This document shows, one piece after another, positions 42,658 to 51,268 of a stretch of 64,000 nucleotides of DNA (position 1 is its first letter; each line of letters starts with the position of its first letter). A model generated the notes under the pieces. It was not told where the DNA came from, made no database searches, and saw only the letters and a list, made by a program, of their open reading frames with translations. Source of the DNA: Bifidobacterium avesanii (GTDB taxonomy: Bacteria; Actinomycetota; Actinomycetes; Actinomycetales; Bifidobacteriaceae). The position numbers and the translations under genes are program-made. The DNA is taken from the NCBI RefSeq assembly GCF_009299475.1, contig NZ_WBSN01000004.1, forward strand, positions 62,001-126,000, written 5' to 3'.

Positions 42658-42776
42658 GGTCCAATCTGCATCCTGCTCGAAGCGAATTGGACCGATCGTG
42701 CGAAAAACCGGACAGATCAGGGGCGGATTATCGCGCAATCGGTCCAAGCTGTGATTTCCGGTGTACAGGTTGGACC
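42658..42776. repeat. Right repeat block flanking nuclease copy C (83-bp period)
   Basis: GGTCCAA at 42658 with TTGGACC at 42687, and GGTCCAA at 42741 with TTGGACC at 42770: the same 29-bp and 83-bp spacings as on the left. Together with the left block it forms a long inverted repeat around a 1.4-kb segment holding only copy C. The remaining gap up to the response regulator stop at 42830 has no gene. Confidence 0.85.
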
Positions 42777-42829
42777 GAACGGGGAACCGGAGGACGGGAA
42801 GACGGGAAGAACGGGAGAACGGCGCGGGT

Positions 42830-43510
42830 TCAGCGGCTCAGGTAGATGGCGATGGCGTGGGCGAGCGACTTGGCGCCGAGCTTGTCCACGGCGCGGTGGG
42901 CATGCGTGCGCACGGTGGCCGGCGCGATGCCCCACCGCGCGGCGATCTGCTCGTAGCTCAGGCCTTGCGCGAGCAGCCGCAGTGTCTCGGTCTCCTTGGC
43001 CCCCAGCTTCACCCGCCCGCCGCCCGCATCGGAGGAGAGTCCCGCGGCGGCGTCCTCCAACCGCCGATGCGCCGGCCCGGCGGTCTCGAACGGAGCTGCC
43101 ATGCCGGTCGGCGCGAACGTTCCGCCCGCCGTCACCGCGCGCATCGCCGCGGCCATCGCCGGCACGTCCGCCTTGGAGACGATGCCCTGCGCGCCGGCCT
43201 CCGCCGCCCGGTCCGCGTACGTGTCCACGGAAAACGCGGTGACGGCGAGCAGGAGCACCCGGTCCGTGCGGCGGCGGATCCGACGGCACACGCCCACGCC
43301 CGTGCCGTCGTCCAGCGACATGTCCACCAGCAGCAGCCGCGGACGCGTGTCCGGGGCGAGGGCCAGCCGCACGGCCTCGCCGGCCTCCGACGCGCCCCAC
43401 AGCCATCGCGCGCCCGGCAGCAGCTGCGGCAGGATCCCGCGCATCGCCATCAGCGCCATCCGGTCGTTGTCCAGCGCGGCCACCGGAACCGCCGTCGTAT
43501 GCCCGTTCAC
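42830..43510 (-). CDS. LuxR-family response regulator
   Basis: 226 aa. The receiver domain has the phosphoacceptor Asp in LLLVDMSLDDGTG (about residue 63) and the Lys in GIVSKADV. The C-terminal HTH reads LGAKETETLRLLAQGLSYEQIAARWGIAPATVRTHAHRAVDKLGAKSLAHA-type LuxR sequence. It lies 10 bases downstream of the DUF1846 gene on the same strand and probably shares its transcript. Best partner is the kinase at 39902-41341. Confidence 0.9.
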   Translation of the reverse strand: MNGHTTAVPVAALDNDRMALMAMRGILPQLLPGARWLWGASEAGEAVRLALAPDTRPRLLLVDMSLDDGTGVGVCRRIRRRTDRVLLLAVTAFSVDTYADRAAEAGAQGIVSKADVPAMAAAMRAVTAGGTFAPTGMAAPFETAGPAHRRLEDAAAGLSSDAGGGRVKLGAKETETLRLLAQGLSYEQIAARWGIAPATVRTHAHRAVDKLGAKSLAHAIAIYLSR

Positions 43511-43520
43511 TTGCGACGGC

Positions 43521-45002
43521 TCACTTGTGGTACAGGCTCACGCGCTCGTACTTCGGCTCGCAGCACACGTTGATGCCGAGCCTGCGGTACAGCGCCTCGT
43601 CGGCCGCGGAGATGATCACCGAGAAGAACGCGTCGCACCCGCGCAGCCGTTCGAGCCCGCCGATCACACGCGCGGCCGTCGGGTCGGTGGCGGAGCTGAT
43701 GGACAGCGCGATCAGCGTCTCGTCGGAGTGCAGGCGGCGGTTCGCGCTGTTGAGATGCTCGGTCTTCAGCCGGCAGATCGGCTCGATGGCCGCGTCGTCG
43801 ATCACCGTGAGCGCGTCGTCCACGCCGGTGACGGCCTTGAGCGCGTTCATGAGCAGAGCGCTCGCCGCACCCAGCAGCTTGCCGGTCTTGCCGGTGACCA
43901 CGCGCCCGTCGGGCAGCACCATCGCGCCCGCGGGGCCGCCGGTCGCCTCCTCCTTGCGCAGGGCCGCGGCCCGGGCGGGGGAGAGGTCCTCGTCCACGCC
44001 GGCCTTGCGCATGATCGAGCGCAGACGCTCCAGCTGGTCCTCGTCGGCCCCGGTGCGGCGGAAGCGGACCGCCGCGGTGAAGAAGCGGCGCACGATCTCC
44101 ATGCGCGCGGCCTCGCGGCACGCCTCGTCGTCCGTGATCGCGAAGCCCACCATGTTCACGCCCATGTCCGTGGGGCTCTGGTAGGGGCTCTCGCCCATGA
44201 TCCGCTCCATCATGGCCTTGAGCACGGGGAACGCCTCGACGTCGCGGTTGTAGTTGACCGTCGTCTCGCCGTGCGCCTCCAAGTGGAACGGGTCGATGAT
44301 GTTCGCGTCGTCCAGGTCCGCGGTGGCGGCCTCGTAGGCGATGTTCACCGGATGGTTGAGCGGCAGGTTCCACACGGGGAACGTCTCGTACTTGGCGTAT
44401 CCGGCCTCGACGCCGCGGCGGTGCTCGTGGTAGAGCTGCGACAGGCACGTGGCGAGCTTGCCGGAGCCGGGGCCCGGGGCCGTGACCACCACGAGCGGGC
44501 GCGTGGTCTTGATGTAGTCGTTGCGCCCGTAGCCCTCGTCCGAGACGATGCGCGCGATGTCGTGCGGATAGCCGGCGATGGGGTAGTGCAGATAGCAGGT
44601 GATGCCCAGCTGCTTCAGGCGCCTGCGATAGGCGTCCGCGGCCGGCTGGGCCGCGTACTGGGTGAGCACGACCGATCCGACGAGGAACCCGTGCGCGCGG
44701 AACACGTCGATCAGCCGCAGCGCGTCCTCGTCGTACGTGATGCCCAGATCGCCGCGCATCTTGGCCTTCTCGATGTGGTTCGCGTTGATCGCCACCACGA
44801 TCTCCACGTCGTCCGCGAGGCTCTGCAGCATGCGGAACTTGGCGTCCGGCGCGAAGCCGGGCAGCACGCGCGAGGCGTGGTGGTCGTCGAACAGCTTGCC
44901 GCCGAACTCCAAATACAGCTTGCCGCCGAACCGCGCGATGCGCTCGCGGATCCTGGCGGCCTGCAGCTCGATGTACCTGTCGTTGTCGAATCCCTGTCGC
45001 AT
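43521..45002 (-). CDS. DUF1846 family protein
   Basis: 493 aa, conserved in Firmicutes and Actinobacteria, function not known. Recognised by FGGKLFDDHHASRVLPGF, TAPGPGSGKLATCLSQLYHEHRRG (P-loop-like) and the LHSDETLIALSISSATDP region. Start at ATG 45002, preceded by AAAGGGG nine bases away; a TTG at 45023 is the alternative. Followed closely by the response regulator gene. Confidence 0.9.
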   Translation of the reverse strand: MRQGFDNDRYIELQAARIRERIARFGGKLYLEFGGKLFDDHHASRVLPGFAPDAKFRMLQSLADDVEIVVAINANHIEKAKMRGDLGITYDEDALRLIDVFRAHGFLVGSVVLTQYAAQPAADAYRRRLKQLGITCYLHYPIAGYPHDIARIVSDEGYGRNDYIKTTRPLVVVTAPGPGSGKLATCLSQLYHEHRRGVEAGYAKYETFPVWNLPLNHPVNIAYEAATADLDDANIIDPFHLEAHGETTVNYNRDVEAFPVLKAMMERIMGESPYQSPTDMGVNMVGFAITDDEACREAARMEIVRRFFTAAVRFRRTGADEDQLERLRSIMRKAGVDEDLSPARAAALRKEEATGGPAGAMVLPDGRVVTGKTGKLLGAASALLMNALKAVTGVDDALTVIDDAAIEPICRLKTEHLNSANRRLHSDETLIALSISSATDPTAARVIGGLERLRGCDAFFSVIISAADEALYRRLGINVCCEPKYERVSLYHK

Positions 45003-45185
45003 GCGGTGGCGATCCCCTTTCAAGCGCGATGTCGTCGTGGCGTGACGATTGTGACGATTATAACGGAGCGGGCCGGGGGCGGGGCAATGGACAACCGCGG
45101 TGTCCTAGAAAAGGATCAGACGACGGACGATTTCGTACCTTATCGCATACATAGCTCGTATGGCGTGTCTGAGAGGCGTGACGCA

Positions 45186-45191
45186 TATAAT
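45186..45191 (+). promoter_or_regulatory. -10 box of the tracrRNA promoter
   Basis: A perfect TATAAT, seven bases before the anti-repeat. Transcription would begin near 45197-45199, giving a tracrRNA that starts right at the anti-repeat. The -35 region (around 45163) is weak. Confidence 0.7.
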
Positions 45192-45196
45192 GAAAA

Positions 45197-45282
45197 TGCT
45201 AATTCTCAATAAGAGCGGACAAGTTAGCCGCTTTGATTGCTAGCAGTTTTCTGCAGGGACGGGTTTTCCCGTCCCGTTTTTT
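45197..45282 (+). ncRNA. tracrRNA of the type II-C CRISPR system
   Basis: The anti-repeat ATGCTAATTCTCAA at 45197-45210 is complementary to the GUUGAGAAUUAGCAU end of the minus-strand crRNA repeat. It is followed by UAAGAGCGGACAAGUUAG-like nexus sequence with an AGCGG/CCGCU stem, a GCAG-UUUU-CUGC hairpin, and a strong terminator stem GGGACGGG-TTTT-CCCGTCCC ending in a T run at 45277-45282. Length is about 85 nt. It is encoded just ahead of cas9 on the same strand. This fixes the direction of crRNA transcription as the minus strand. Confidence 0.88.
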
Positions 45283-45338
45283 GTAACGATGTATACTTAA
45301 TGGCATATCGGGGAGAATCTTCGAGGAAGAGGATATAC

Positions 45339-48300
45339 ATGTCCGCGAAGCGGTATCGCATTGGCATCGATGTGGGATTGAATTCGGTTGGTCTTGCGGC
45401 GGTGGAAGTCGATTCAGACGGCATGCCGACTCGGCTTTTGAACGCGCAGTCCGTCATCCACGATGGGGGAGTGGACCCAACAAAAAACAAAGAAGCGATC
45501 ACGCGTAAGAATCTATCCGGCATTGGCCGGCGCGCTCGTCGTATGGTGAGACGCAAGCGTCGGCGGCTCGCGGATCTGGATGCGCTTCTGCAGCGGCAGA
45601 AATATCCCATTGTTGATCCGGGCGAATTCTCGTCTTCGATCGAGCCGTGGGTGGCGCGCGCCGATCTCGCGGACCATTTCGTCATTGACAATACAGAGAG
45701 AAAACGGAAGCTCTCCATTGCTCTGCGCCACATCGCCAGACATCGCGGATGGCGCAATCCCTATCATCGCGTCGATTCTTTGTTGATCGACAATGAGTAT
45801 TCCGACCAATACGAGGAATTGCGCTCTCGTGTGGAAAAGCATGTACAGCGGACGGTACCAGACGGTTTGACTCCGGCTCAGTTGGTGATGCGGGCGGTTG
45901 CGCTGGGCGGAGCAACACAGCGTCTGCGAACGAGCACCACAAGAGGGGTGGGAATACTGCCCGAAAAACTCATGCAGGAGGACAACGCCAATGAACTAAA
46001 GCGGATTTTTACGATGCAGAGGATTCCCCGAGAACAATGGGAGCCGCTGTTCCGGTTGGTGTTCGCAGCCGTTTCCCCGAGAGGCTCTGCGGAGGAACGA
46101 GTGGGGAAAGACCCTCTTGATCCCACGCAGCAGCGGGCGTTGAAAGCCTCGTTGGCGTTCCAGCGGTATCGCATCGTCAACATGATCACGAACCTGCGTA
46201 TCGCCGAAAATGATCGACAGCGACCGCTGACCATCGCCGAGAAGAATGATGTGTTCGACATGCTGTCCGCCGATTCCATGCAAGACCTCAACTGGGTGGA
46301 CGTGGCGGATCTGCTGGGTGTTCGAAGAAGCCAGCTCCGGGGCGTTGGCTCCATGACGGAGGATGGGGAGGAGCGAGTGACGAACACGCCTCCGCGTTTG
46401 GTGTCGGTGCAGCGTCTTCACGAGGCGGATCGGAAAATTGCCAAACCGCTGATTGCATGGTGGCGATCCGCATCGGACGATGCCAAGGAGGCAATGATCC
46501 GGTTGCTGTCGAATACGGTGGACGTGGACAAGGTCAGCGAGGATCCCCGTTATATGGAAGTGATCGCGTTCTTCGACACCCTCGACGAGGACGGCTTGGC
46601 CAAGCTTGATTCGGTTGATCTTCCTTCCGGACGTGCGGCTTACAGTGTGAAAACACTAGAGTGCCTGACCCGTCGCATGCTGACCACCGACGATGATCTG
46701 CATGCAGCCCGAAAAGCGATCTTCCACGTATCAGATTACTGGCATCCTCCAGTCGATCCCATTGCCGCGCCGTTGGGTAACCCCTCAGTTGACAGAGTCG
46801 CCAAGATCGTTGGTCGATGGTTGAAGAATTGCGAGGACCGCTGGGGCATGCCAAAGAGCGTGCAAATCGAGCATGTACGTTCCGGTTTTGATTCCGTGGC
46901 AACTGCTCGGCAGTATGAGCGCCGAACCGGAAGCCGTAGTGAGTACCGTCGCGCTGCAGCTGATCGTTTGCACAACGAGGAACATTTGGATCGAATCCGC
47001 GATTCCGACATCCGTCGTTTGGAGGCCATTCAACGTCAGAATGGGGAATGCCTCTACTGTGGCAGAGCAATCGCATTTCGCGCGTGCGAAATGGACCATA
47101 TCGTGCCCAGGAAAGGCGTGGGATCCACCAATACGCGGACGAATCTCGCCGCGGTGTGCATCACCTGTAATCGGGCGAAATCCAAGTTGCCGTTTGCGGT
47201 GTGGGCCGCAACCGATGCAGCGCAAGCACTGGGAGTGTCCATGAAGGACACATTGGAGAGAGTCCGCTATTTCAACCGGGATGCGAGGCTGTATGATGCC
47301 TCCAGCTGGCGAGGATTCAAGCAAGCCGTGATAACCAGACTGAAGCAGACCGAAGAGGATGACCCCATCGACAGTCGTTCCATTGAATCCGTGGCATGGA
47401 TGGCCGATGAGCTTCATCAGCGCATCGACTGGCATTACAACGCGACACGGTATCAATCGGATGACCGGAATCTACCCGCCGACAGGAAAGTCAGCGTTTG
47501 CGTCTTTCGGGGACGTGTGACGGCCGCCGCCCGTAGGGCGAGTGGCATTGAGGGAGCAGTCCGGTTCTTTGGCCCTCACATGAAGACACGTCTGGATCGC
47601 CGACATCATGCCGTGGATGCCGCGGTGATTGCGATGATGCAGACCGGAGTGGCGCAAATCCTGATGGAGCGAGAATCACTGCGCGAGTCCCAGCGTCTCA
47701 TCGGCAGGCTCGCTCCCGACGAACGTCCATGGCGTGAGTATCCCTATGAGAAGACGGCGTCGTATGACACATTCATGCATTGGCATGACATCATGGTGAG
47801 ATTGCTGGATCTGCTCAACGACGCACTCGATCATGATCGTATTGTGGTGCGGCAGCCCATGCGGCTTTCCTTGGGTAATTCCATTGCCCATGATGCGACG
47901 GTAAAGTCCTTGGTCAAAGTACGTGTAGGCAATGCCTTGGACGCAGATGTGATCCGTCGCGCATCCACGCCAGCATTGTGGTGTGCACTAACGCGTCTTC
48001 CTGATTACGATGAAAAGACGGGTCTCCCGGAAGACGATGCACGTGTCATCATGGTGCATGGCATAAGATATGGATCCAATGACGAGATCGAGGTCTTCGC
48101 CGGCCAATCCGCTCAGATAGCCGTTCGCGGCGGGTCCTCCGACATTGGCTCGGCCATGCACCATGCCCGTATATACAGGTGCTGGAAGGCGAATGCCAAG
48201 GGTGAACGCAAGTATTGGTACGGCATGATACGCGTGTTCCAGACTGATCTTCTACGTGCGCGGTATGACGATCTGTTCACGGTGCCGTTGCCTCCTCAAT

Positions 48301-48749
48301 CGATTTCCATGCGCTATGGCGAGCCTCGAACGGTGGCTGCGGTCCAGTCAGGCAAGGCCGAATATCTGGGATGGCTGTGCGTCGGCGACGAAATACGTAT
48401 TGATGTCGGTAGAGTGCCGGGTAAGGGCCAGATCGGAGAGTTCGCCAAATGGTGCGCCGGGTTGGATCAGCGTAATGCAGCCGTGGAATCGTGGGTGGTT
48501 GACGGACTGTTTGCGCCGGCCAAGCTCCGACTGCATCCTCGTATTATTGCTGCGGAGGGCTTGTCAAAGATTGAGGACATAAGTGCTGTTCCTGATGGAG
48601 CGGGAAAAGTTATCGGAGGTGCGGGATGGCTGCCTTCCATCGATTCGCTTGCTGGCACTCATCCTGTGGTCATTCGACGCAATACCATAGGCGAACAGCG
48701 GTGGCATTCGAAGTCTGGATTGCCGTGTTCATGGCGTTGGACGAACTGA
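45339..48749 (+). CDS. cas9: CRISPR-associated endonuclease Cas9, type II-C
   Basis: RNA-guided DNA nuclease, 1136 aa, the compact actinobacterial size. RuvC-I has the catalytic Asp in GIDVGLNSVG (residue 11). An Arg-rich bridge helix RRARRMVRRKRRRLADL lies at about 64-80. RuvC-II is VQIEHVRSG (about 508-516). The HNH domain (about 569-615) has two CxxC pairs (CLYC, CITC) and the catalytic His in CEMDHIVPR. RuvC-III is HHAVDAAVIA (about 755). All catalytic residues are present, so it should be active. ATG 45339 follows GAGGAAGAGG. The reading frame is open further upstream, but that part overlaps the tracrRNA. PAM preference cannot be read here. Confidence 0.95.
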   Translation: MSAKRYRIGIDVGLNSVGLAAVEVDSDGMPTRLLNAQSVIHDGGVDPTKNKEAITRKNLSGIGRRARRMVRRKRRRLADLDALLQRQKYPIVDPGEFSSSIEPWVARADLADHFVIDNTERKRKLSIALRHIARHRGWRNPYHRVDSLLIDNEYSDQYEELRSRVEKHVQRTVPDGLTPAQLVMRAVALGGATQRLRTSTTRGVGILPEKLMQEDNANELKRIFTMQRIPREQWEPLFRLVFAAVSPRGSAEERVGKDPLDPTQQRALKASLAFQRYRIVNMITNLRIAENDRQRPLTIAEKNDVFDMLSADSMQDLNWVDVADLLGVRRSQLRGVGSMTEDGEERVTNTPPRLVSVQRLHEADRKIAKPLIAWWRSASDDAKEAMIRLLSNTVDVDKVSEDPRYMEVIAFFDTLDEDGLAKLDSVDLPSGRAAYSVKTLECLTRRMLTTDDDLHAARKAIFHVSDYWHPPVDPIAAPLGNPSVDRVAKIVGRWLKNCEDRWGMPKSVQIEHVRSGFDSVATARQYERRTGSRSEYRRAAADRLHNEEHLDRIRDSDIRRLEAIQRQNGECLYCGRAIAFRACEMDHIVPRKGVGSTNTRTNLAAVCITCNRAKSKLPFAVWAATDAAQALGVSMKDTLERVRYFNRDARLYDASSWRGFKQAVITRLKQTEEDDPIDSRSIESVAWMADELHQRIDWHYNATRYQSDDRNLPADRKVSVCVFRGRVTAAARRASGIEGAVRFFGPHMKTRLDRRHHAVDAAVIAMMQTGVAQILMERESLRESQRLIGRLAPDERPWREYPYEKTASYDTFMHWHDIMVRLLDLLNDALDHDRIVVRQPMRLSLGNSIAHDATVKSLVKVRVGNALDADVIRRASTPALWCALTRLPDYDEKTGLPEDDARVIMVHGIRYGSNDEIEVFAGQSAQIAVRGGSSDIGSAMHHARIYRCWKANAKGERKYWYGMIRVFQTDLLRARYDDLFTVPLPPQSISMRYGEPRTVAAVQSGKAEYLGWLCVGDEIRIDVGRVPGKGQIGEFAKWCAGLDQRNAAVESWVVDGLFAPAKLRLHPRIIAAEGLSKIEDISAVPDGAGKVIGGAGWLPSIDSLAGTHPVVIRRNTIGEQRWHSKSGLPCSWRWTN

Positions 48750-48759
48750 GGGATCGATC

Positions 48760-49665
48760 ATGCAGAGTCAGTGGCGTGTCATCGATTGCACGGAACTGGA
48801 AGGCAGTATCTCCTACATACGCGGCACTATGCGCGTGAAGCGCGATGCTGACTCCAGCGCGACTGATGTGCCACTGGCTCAGACGGCCGTGGTCTTGATT
48901 GGCCTGCGTGCGCGCTGCTCTGCTGCGGTGCTGCATGAAATGGCGCGGTACGGCGTGTCCGTCATGCTGTGTGATTGGCGGGGCGTTCCCGATGCGGCTC
49001 TCCATGCTTGGACCGACCAACCCACGACGGTGGCCGCGCGGCAATTGGCGCAGGCTGATTTGTCATTGCCTCGACGAAAGAACGCCTGGGGACGAATTGT
49101 TCAGGCAAAGATCCGTGGACAGGCGGCCTGCCTTGACGCATTGGGACTTGACGGAGGGGGCATTCTGCGCGGCATTGCAGCCATGGTGCGATCGGGGGAT
49201 CCGGCGAATCGCGAGGGATACGCTGCTTGTGAATATTGGAGGAGGATCTTTCCTAATGACCCGGAGTTCAGACGAGTTCCCGGTAGTGGCGCCGGACGGA
49301 ATGCGCAGTTGGATTACAGCTATACCGTGCTGCGCGGGTTCACCATCAAGGCAGTAATCTCCGCCGGCTTGATTCCGTCTTTGGGCGTCCACCATCGTCA
49401 CCGTGGGAACTATTTCTGTCTTGCGGACGATTTGCTGGAACCATATCGTCCGGCCATTGATCGTCAGGTGGCCAAACTGAAAGCGTCCGACTCCCTTGAA
49501 GATCGTTCGGTAAAGCGGCGATTGGTTGAGGCAGTCAACCAGCAGTTCAATGAAGACGGTCTGACCATCCCCAGTTCACTCAATGACTTCACAAGACAAT
49601 ATGGTCTCTACTGCGAAGGCAAAATCGACCGTCTTCCCGTACCGGAGTATGCGGGGACATTATGA
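48760..49665 (+). CDS. cas1: CRISPR integrase Cas1
   Basis: Spacer-integration nuclease, 301 aa, type II form. Catalytic Glu in ANREGYAACEYWRRIF, His in GVHHRHRGNYFCLADD, and the acidic residues after it (ADDLLEPYRP) are all there. It starts 10 bases after cas9 and overlaps cas2 by four bases. Adaptation genes are intact, so the array should be able to grow. Confidence 0.95.
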   Translation: MQSQWRVIDCTELEGSISYIRGTMRVKRDADSSATDVPLAQTAVVLIGLRARCSAAVLHEMARYGVSVMLCDWRGVPDAALHAWTDQPTTVAARQLAQADLSLPRRKNAWGRIVQAKIRGQAACLDALGLDGGGILRGIAAMVRSGDPANREGYAACEYWRRIFPNDPEFRRVPGSGAGRNAQLDYSYTVLRGFTIKAVISAGLIPSLGVHHRHRGNYFCLADDLLEPYRPAIDRQVAKLKASDSLEDRSVKRRLVEAVNQQFNEDGLTIPSSLNDFTRQYGLYCEGKIDRLPVPEYAGTL

Positions 49666-49994
49666 AAACGGACGAGGACAGTGGCGGCATGTGGTGCTTG
49701 GTGATGTTCGATTTGCCGGTTAAGACGAAAAAGCAGCGTCACCGTGCCACGGAATTCCGCAATCTGCTGATCGATATGGGATATGCCATGGTGCAGTATT
49801 CCGTATACGTGAGATACACGCCTACGCAAGCGGGCAATCGTTCCACTGTTCAGACCATCAAGGAGCACCTTCCTCCGGATGGTCTTGTTCGCGTGGTGCA
49901 TTTGAGTGACCATCAGTGGTCGTCGTCACTGCGTTTTTCCAGTTTGAAACAAGAGAGTGAAAGCGAAACTCCGGAACTGTTCACGCTTTTCTGA
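49662..49994 (+). CDS. cas2: CRISPR adaptation protein Cas2
   Basis: 110 aa. The ferredoxin-like fold begins CLVMFDLPVKTKKQRHRATEFR with the family Asp at MFDLP; MGYAMVQYSVYVRYTP is the second strand region. It ends the cas operon 50 bases before the first repeat. With no csn2 or cas4 after it the locus is type II-C. Confidence 0.94.
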   Translation: MKTDEDSGGMWCLVMFDLPVKTKKQRHRATEFRNLLIDMGYAMVQYSVYVRYTPTQAGNRSTVQTIKEHLPPDGLVRVVHLSDHQWSSSLRFSSLKQESESETPELFTLF

Positions 49995-50018
49995 ATGTGG
50001 AATCAGCTAGAAACGGCG

Positions 50019-50062
50019 AAAAATAGCCCCTCTTGAGGAGATAACAAGCTTATCAAGAGGGG
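50019..50062 (-). terminator. Terminator of the minus-strand pre-crRNA, using the last repeat
   Basis: CCCCTCTTGA at 50027-50036 in the flank is complementary to TCAAGAGGGG at 50053-50062 inside the left-most repeat. Read on the minus strand this is a 10-bp stem with a 16-nt loop followed three bases later by TTTTT. It marks the array's trailer end and agrees with minus-strand crRNA synthesis. Confidence 0.75.
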
Positions 50063-50528
50063 AAGATGCTAATTCTCAACGACGAGTCGGTCACGTCGGA
50101 TGACACGGCAAGCTTATCAAGAGGGGGAGATGCTAATTCTCAACTGCTTGGCGAAACCCTGATACGCCCATTCAAGCTTATCAAGAGGGGGAGATGCTAA
50201 TTCTCAACCATGTGGGCGTGGGAAATGCGCGAATGGCAAGCTTATCAAGAGGGGGAGATGCTAATTCTCAACGGTGCCGCGGGCGGCCGGCGTCGCGCCG
50301 CAAGCTTATCAAGAGGGGGAGATGCTAATTCTCAACTACGCGCATGGTCTCATATCGTGCGAGGCAAGCTTATCAAGAGGGGGAGATGCTAATTCTCAAC
50401 CGCATTCCTCGCACACGATGACGTGTCCCAAGCTTATCAAGAGGGGGAGATGCTAATTCTCAACGAAATCCGCGACATCCGCCACGGTCTTCCAAGCTTA
50501 TCAAGAGGGGAAGATGCTAATTCTCAAC
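50045..50528 (-). CRISPR. Type II-C CRISPR array, 8 repeats and 7 spacers
   Basis: The 36-bp repeat starts at 50045, 50109, 50173, 50237, 50301, 50365, 50429 and 50493: an exact 64-bp period with every spacer 28 bp. In crRNA orientation (minus strand) the repeat begins GTTGAGAATTAGCATC and ends TTGATAAGCTTG. The first and last repeats share one substitution (an A on the plus strand in place of the fifth G); the six inner repeats are identical. The repeat ends with TGATAAGCT, loosely like an extended -10, so repeat-internal promoters as in other II-C systems are possible. A leader would lie at 50529-50600. Spacers differ from one another; I cannot name their targets. Confidence 0.97.
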
Positions 50529-50603
50529 CCTCATTTTCCTTGTGAGGCGTACTAAAATTCACCATGCCTCAGAATTTGGTTTGATCACTTACTTTTGAAG
50601 CAC

Positions 50604-50640
50604 GCGGCTAGGTGTTGGTAGTGCCTAGCCGCATTCTTTT
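50604..50640 (+). terminator. Plus-strand terminator beyond the array
   Basis: GCGGCTAGG and CCTAGCCGC pair around 11 bases and are followed by ATTCTTTT. On the plus strand it would stop transcripts reading from cas2 through the array. The first HTH gene (minus strand) ends at its right edge. Confidence 0.75.
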
Positions 50641-50839
50641 AATCGGGGTATCCGTCCGTCAGATCCGACGGATGGCAATTAAGTATGCGGGACAATCTCA
50701 ATGCCGTGGTAAGCGTCATGTTGCCGACATCTCTACGGCCGGTTTCATAGGCGCTTATTTCGGTTTGGGACATGCCCGCCCGCTTGGCTAACTGGACTTG
50801 GGTTAGTCCAGTGGCCTTGCGTAGTTCCTTAAGTCCCAT
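50639..50839 (-). CDS. Small XRE-family HTH regulator 1
   Basis: 66 aa, essentially one helix-turn-helix domain: MGLKELRKATGLTQVQLAKRA then MSQTEISAYETGRRDVG. Related to the two HTH proteins at 51.9 and 52.6 kb. ATG at 50839; the start lies beside an inverted repeat (GGCTCACCTA / TAGGTGAGTCC), which suggests self-repression. No toxin partner is directly next to it. DNA composition here is lower in GC than the core genes. Confidence 0.8.
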   Translation of the reverse strand: MGLKELRKATGLTQVQLAKRAGMSQTEISAYETGRRDVGNMTLTTALRLSRILNCHPSDLTDGYPD

Positions 50840-50840
50840 T

Positions 50841-50870
50841 GGCTCACCTACTTTCGGTTTAGGTGAGTCC
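50841..50870. promoter_or_regulatory. Likely operator of HTH regulator 1
   Basis: GGCTCACCTA and TAGGTGAGTCC form an inverted repeat (one base off) directly upstream of the HTH 1 start codon. A similar GGACTCAC...GTGAGTCC repeat stands at the same place before HTH 2. Confidence 0.55.
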
Positions 50871-50995
50871 GATAATACTAGCGAATTGTAATATTCGCAT
50901 GTATGGGGATGCACTCTGAAGTTCTCAAACTGCGATTGTCGTTGCCCGATCGGGCTTGATGATTATTAGCATACGCTAATATCCGTGGGTAATCA

Positions 50996-51026
50996 AATCG
51001 GCGTGTCGAAAACCGGCACGCCGATT
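50996..51026 (-). terminator. Terminator of the DUF4160 operon
   Basis: AATCGGCGTG and CACGCCGATT form a perfect 10-bp stem 23 bases beyond the stop of the 61-aa gene on the minus strand, followed there by TTTGATT. A second small palindrome, ATTAGC-ATAC-GCTAAT (50965-50980), lies just beyond it in the gap before HTH 1 and may be an operator. Confidence 0.55.
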
Positions 51027-51048
51027 AAATGCCAGCAAGGCATAAAGT

Positions 51049-51234
51049 TTACTTATCGTCAGCCAACGCAGCATATCGGGCAACCAGAAGATTTATCTCC
51101 GTATCCAGAGACGTTCCGGCACGCCGCGCACCCTTTCGAGCTTTACGCCACAGCAGACGCTCGGCATACCCCTTAGCGTCCCAACTCCCTTCGGGAATCC
51201 AGAACGGGGTAGGCTTCCACACATAATCCGTCAC
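51049..51234 (-). CDS. Small protein of unknown function, third gene with DUF4160/DUF2442
   Basis: 61 aa from a GTG with AAGGAAGG about ten bases ahead. It begins MTDYVWKPTPFWIPEGSWDAKG and ends ARYAALADDK; basic in the middle (LLWRKARKGARRAG). I do not recognise it. It follows the DUF2442 gene by 34 bases on the same strand and precedes the terminator, so it is most likely part of that operon. Confidence 0.5.
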   Translation of the reverse strand: MTDYVWKPTPFWIPEGSWDAKGYAERLLWRKARKGARRAGTSLDTEINLLVARYAALADDK

Positions 51235-51268
51235 AATACACCGCCTTCCTTAGCAACAAAAGCCATAG

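Noticed and set aside
45237..45338. Upstream extension of the cas9 reading frame by 34 codons
   Set aside because: It runs over the tracrRNA terminator and lacks a ribosome binding site; the Met at 45339 has one and begins the normal Cas9 N-terminus.
50210..50456. Two 60-codon open frames inside the CRISPR array
   Set aside because: They run across repeats and spacers and owe their similarity to the repeat; no real gene.
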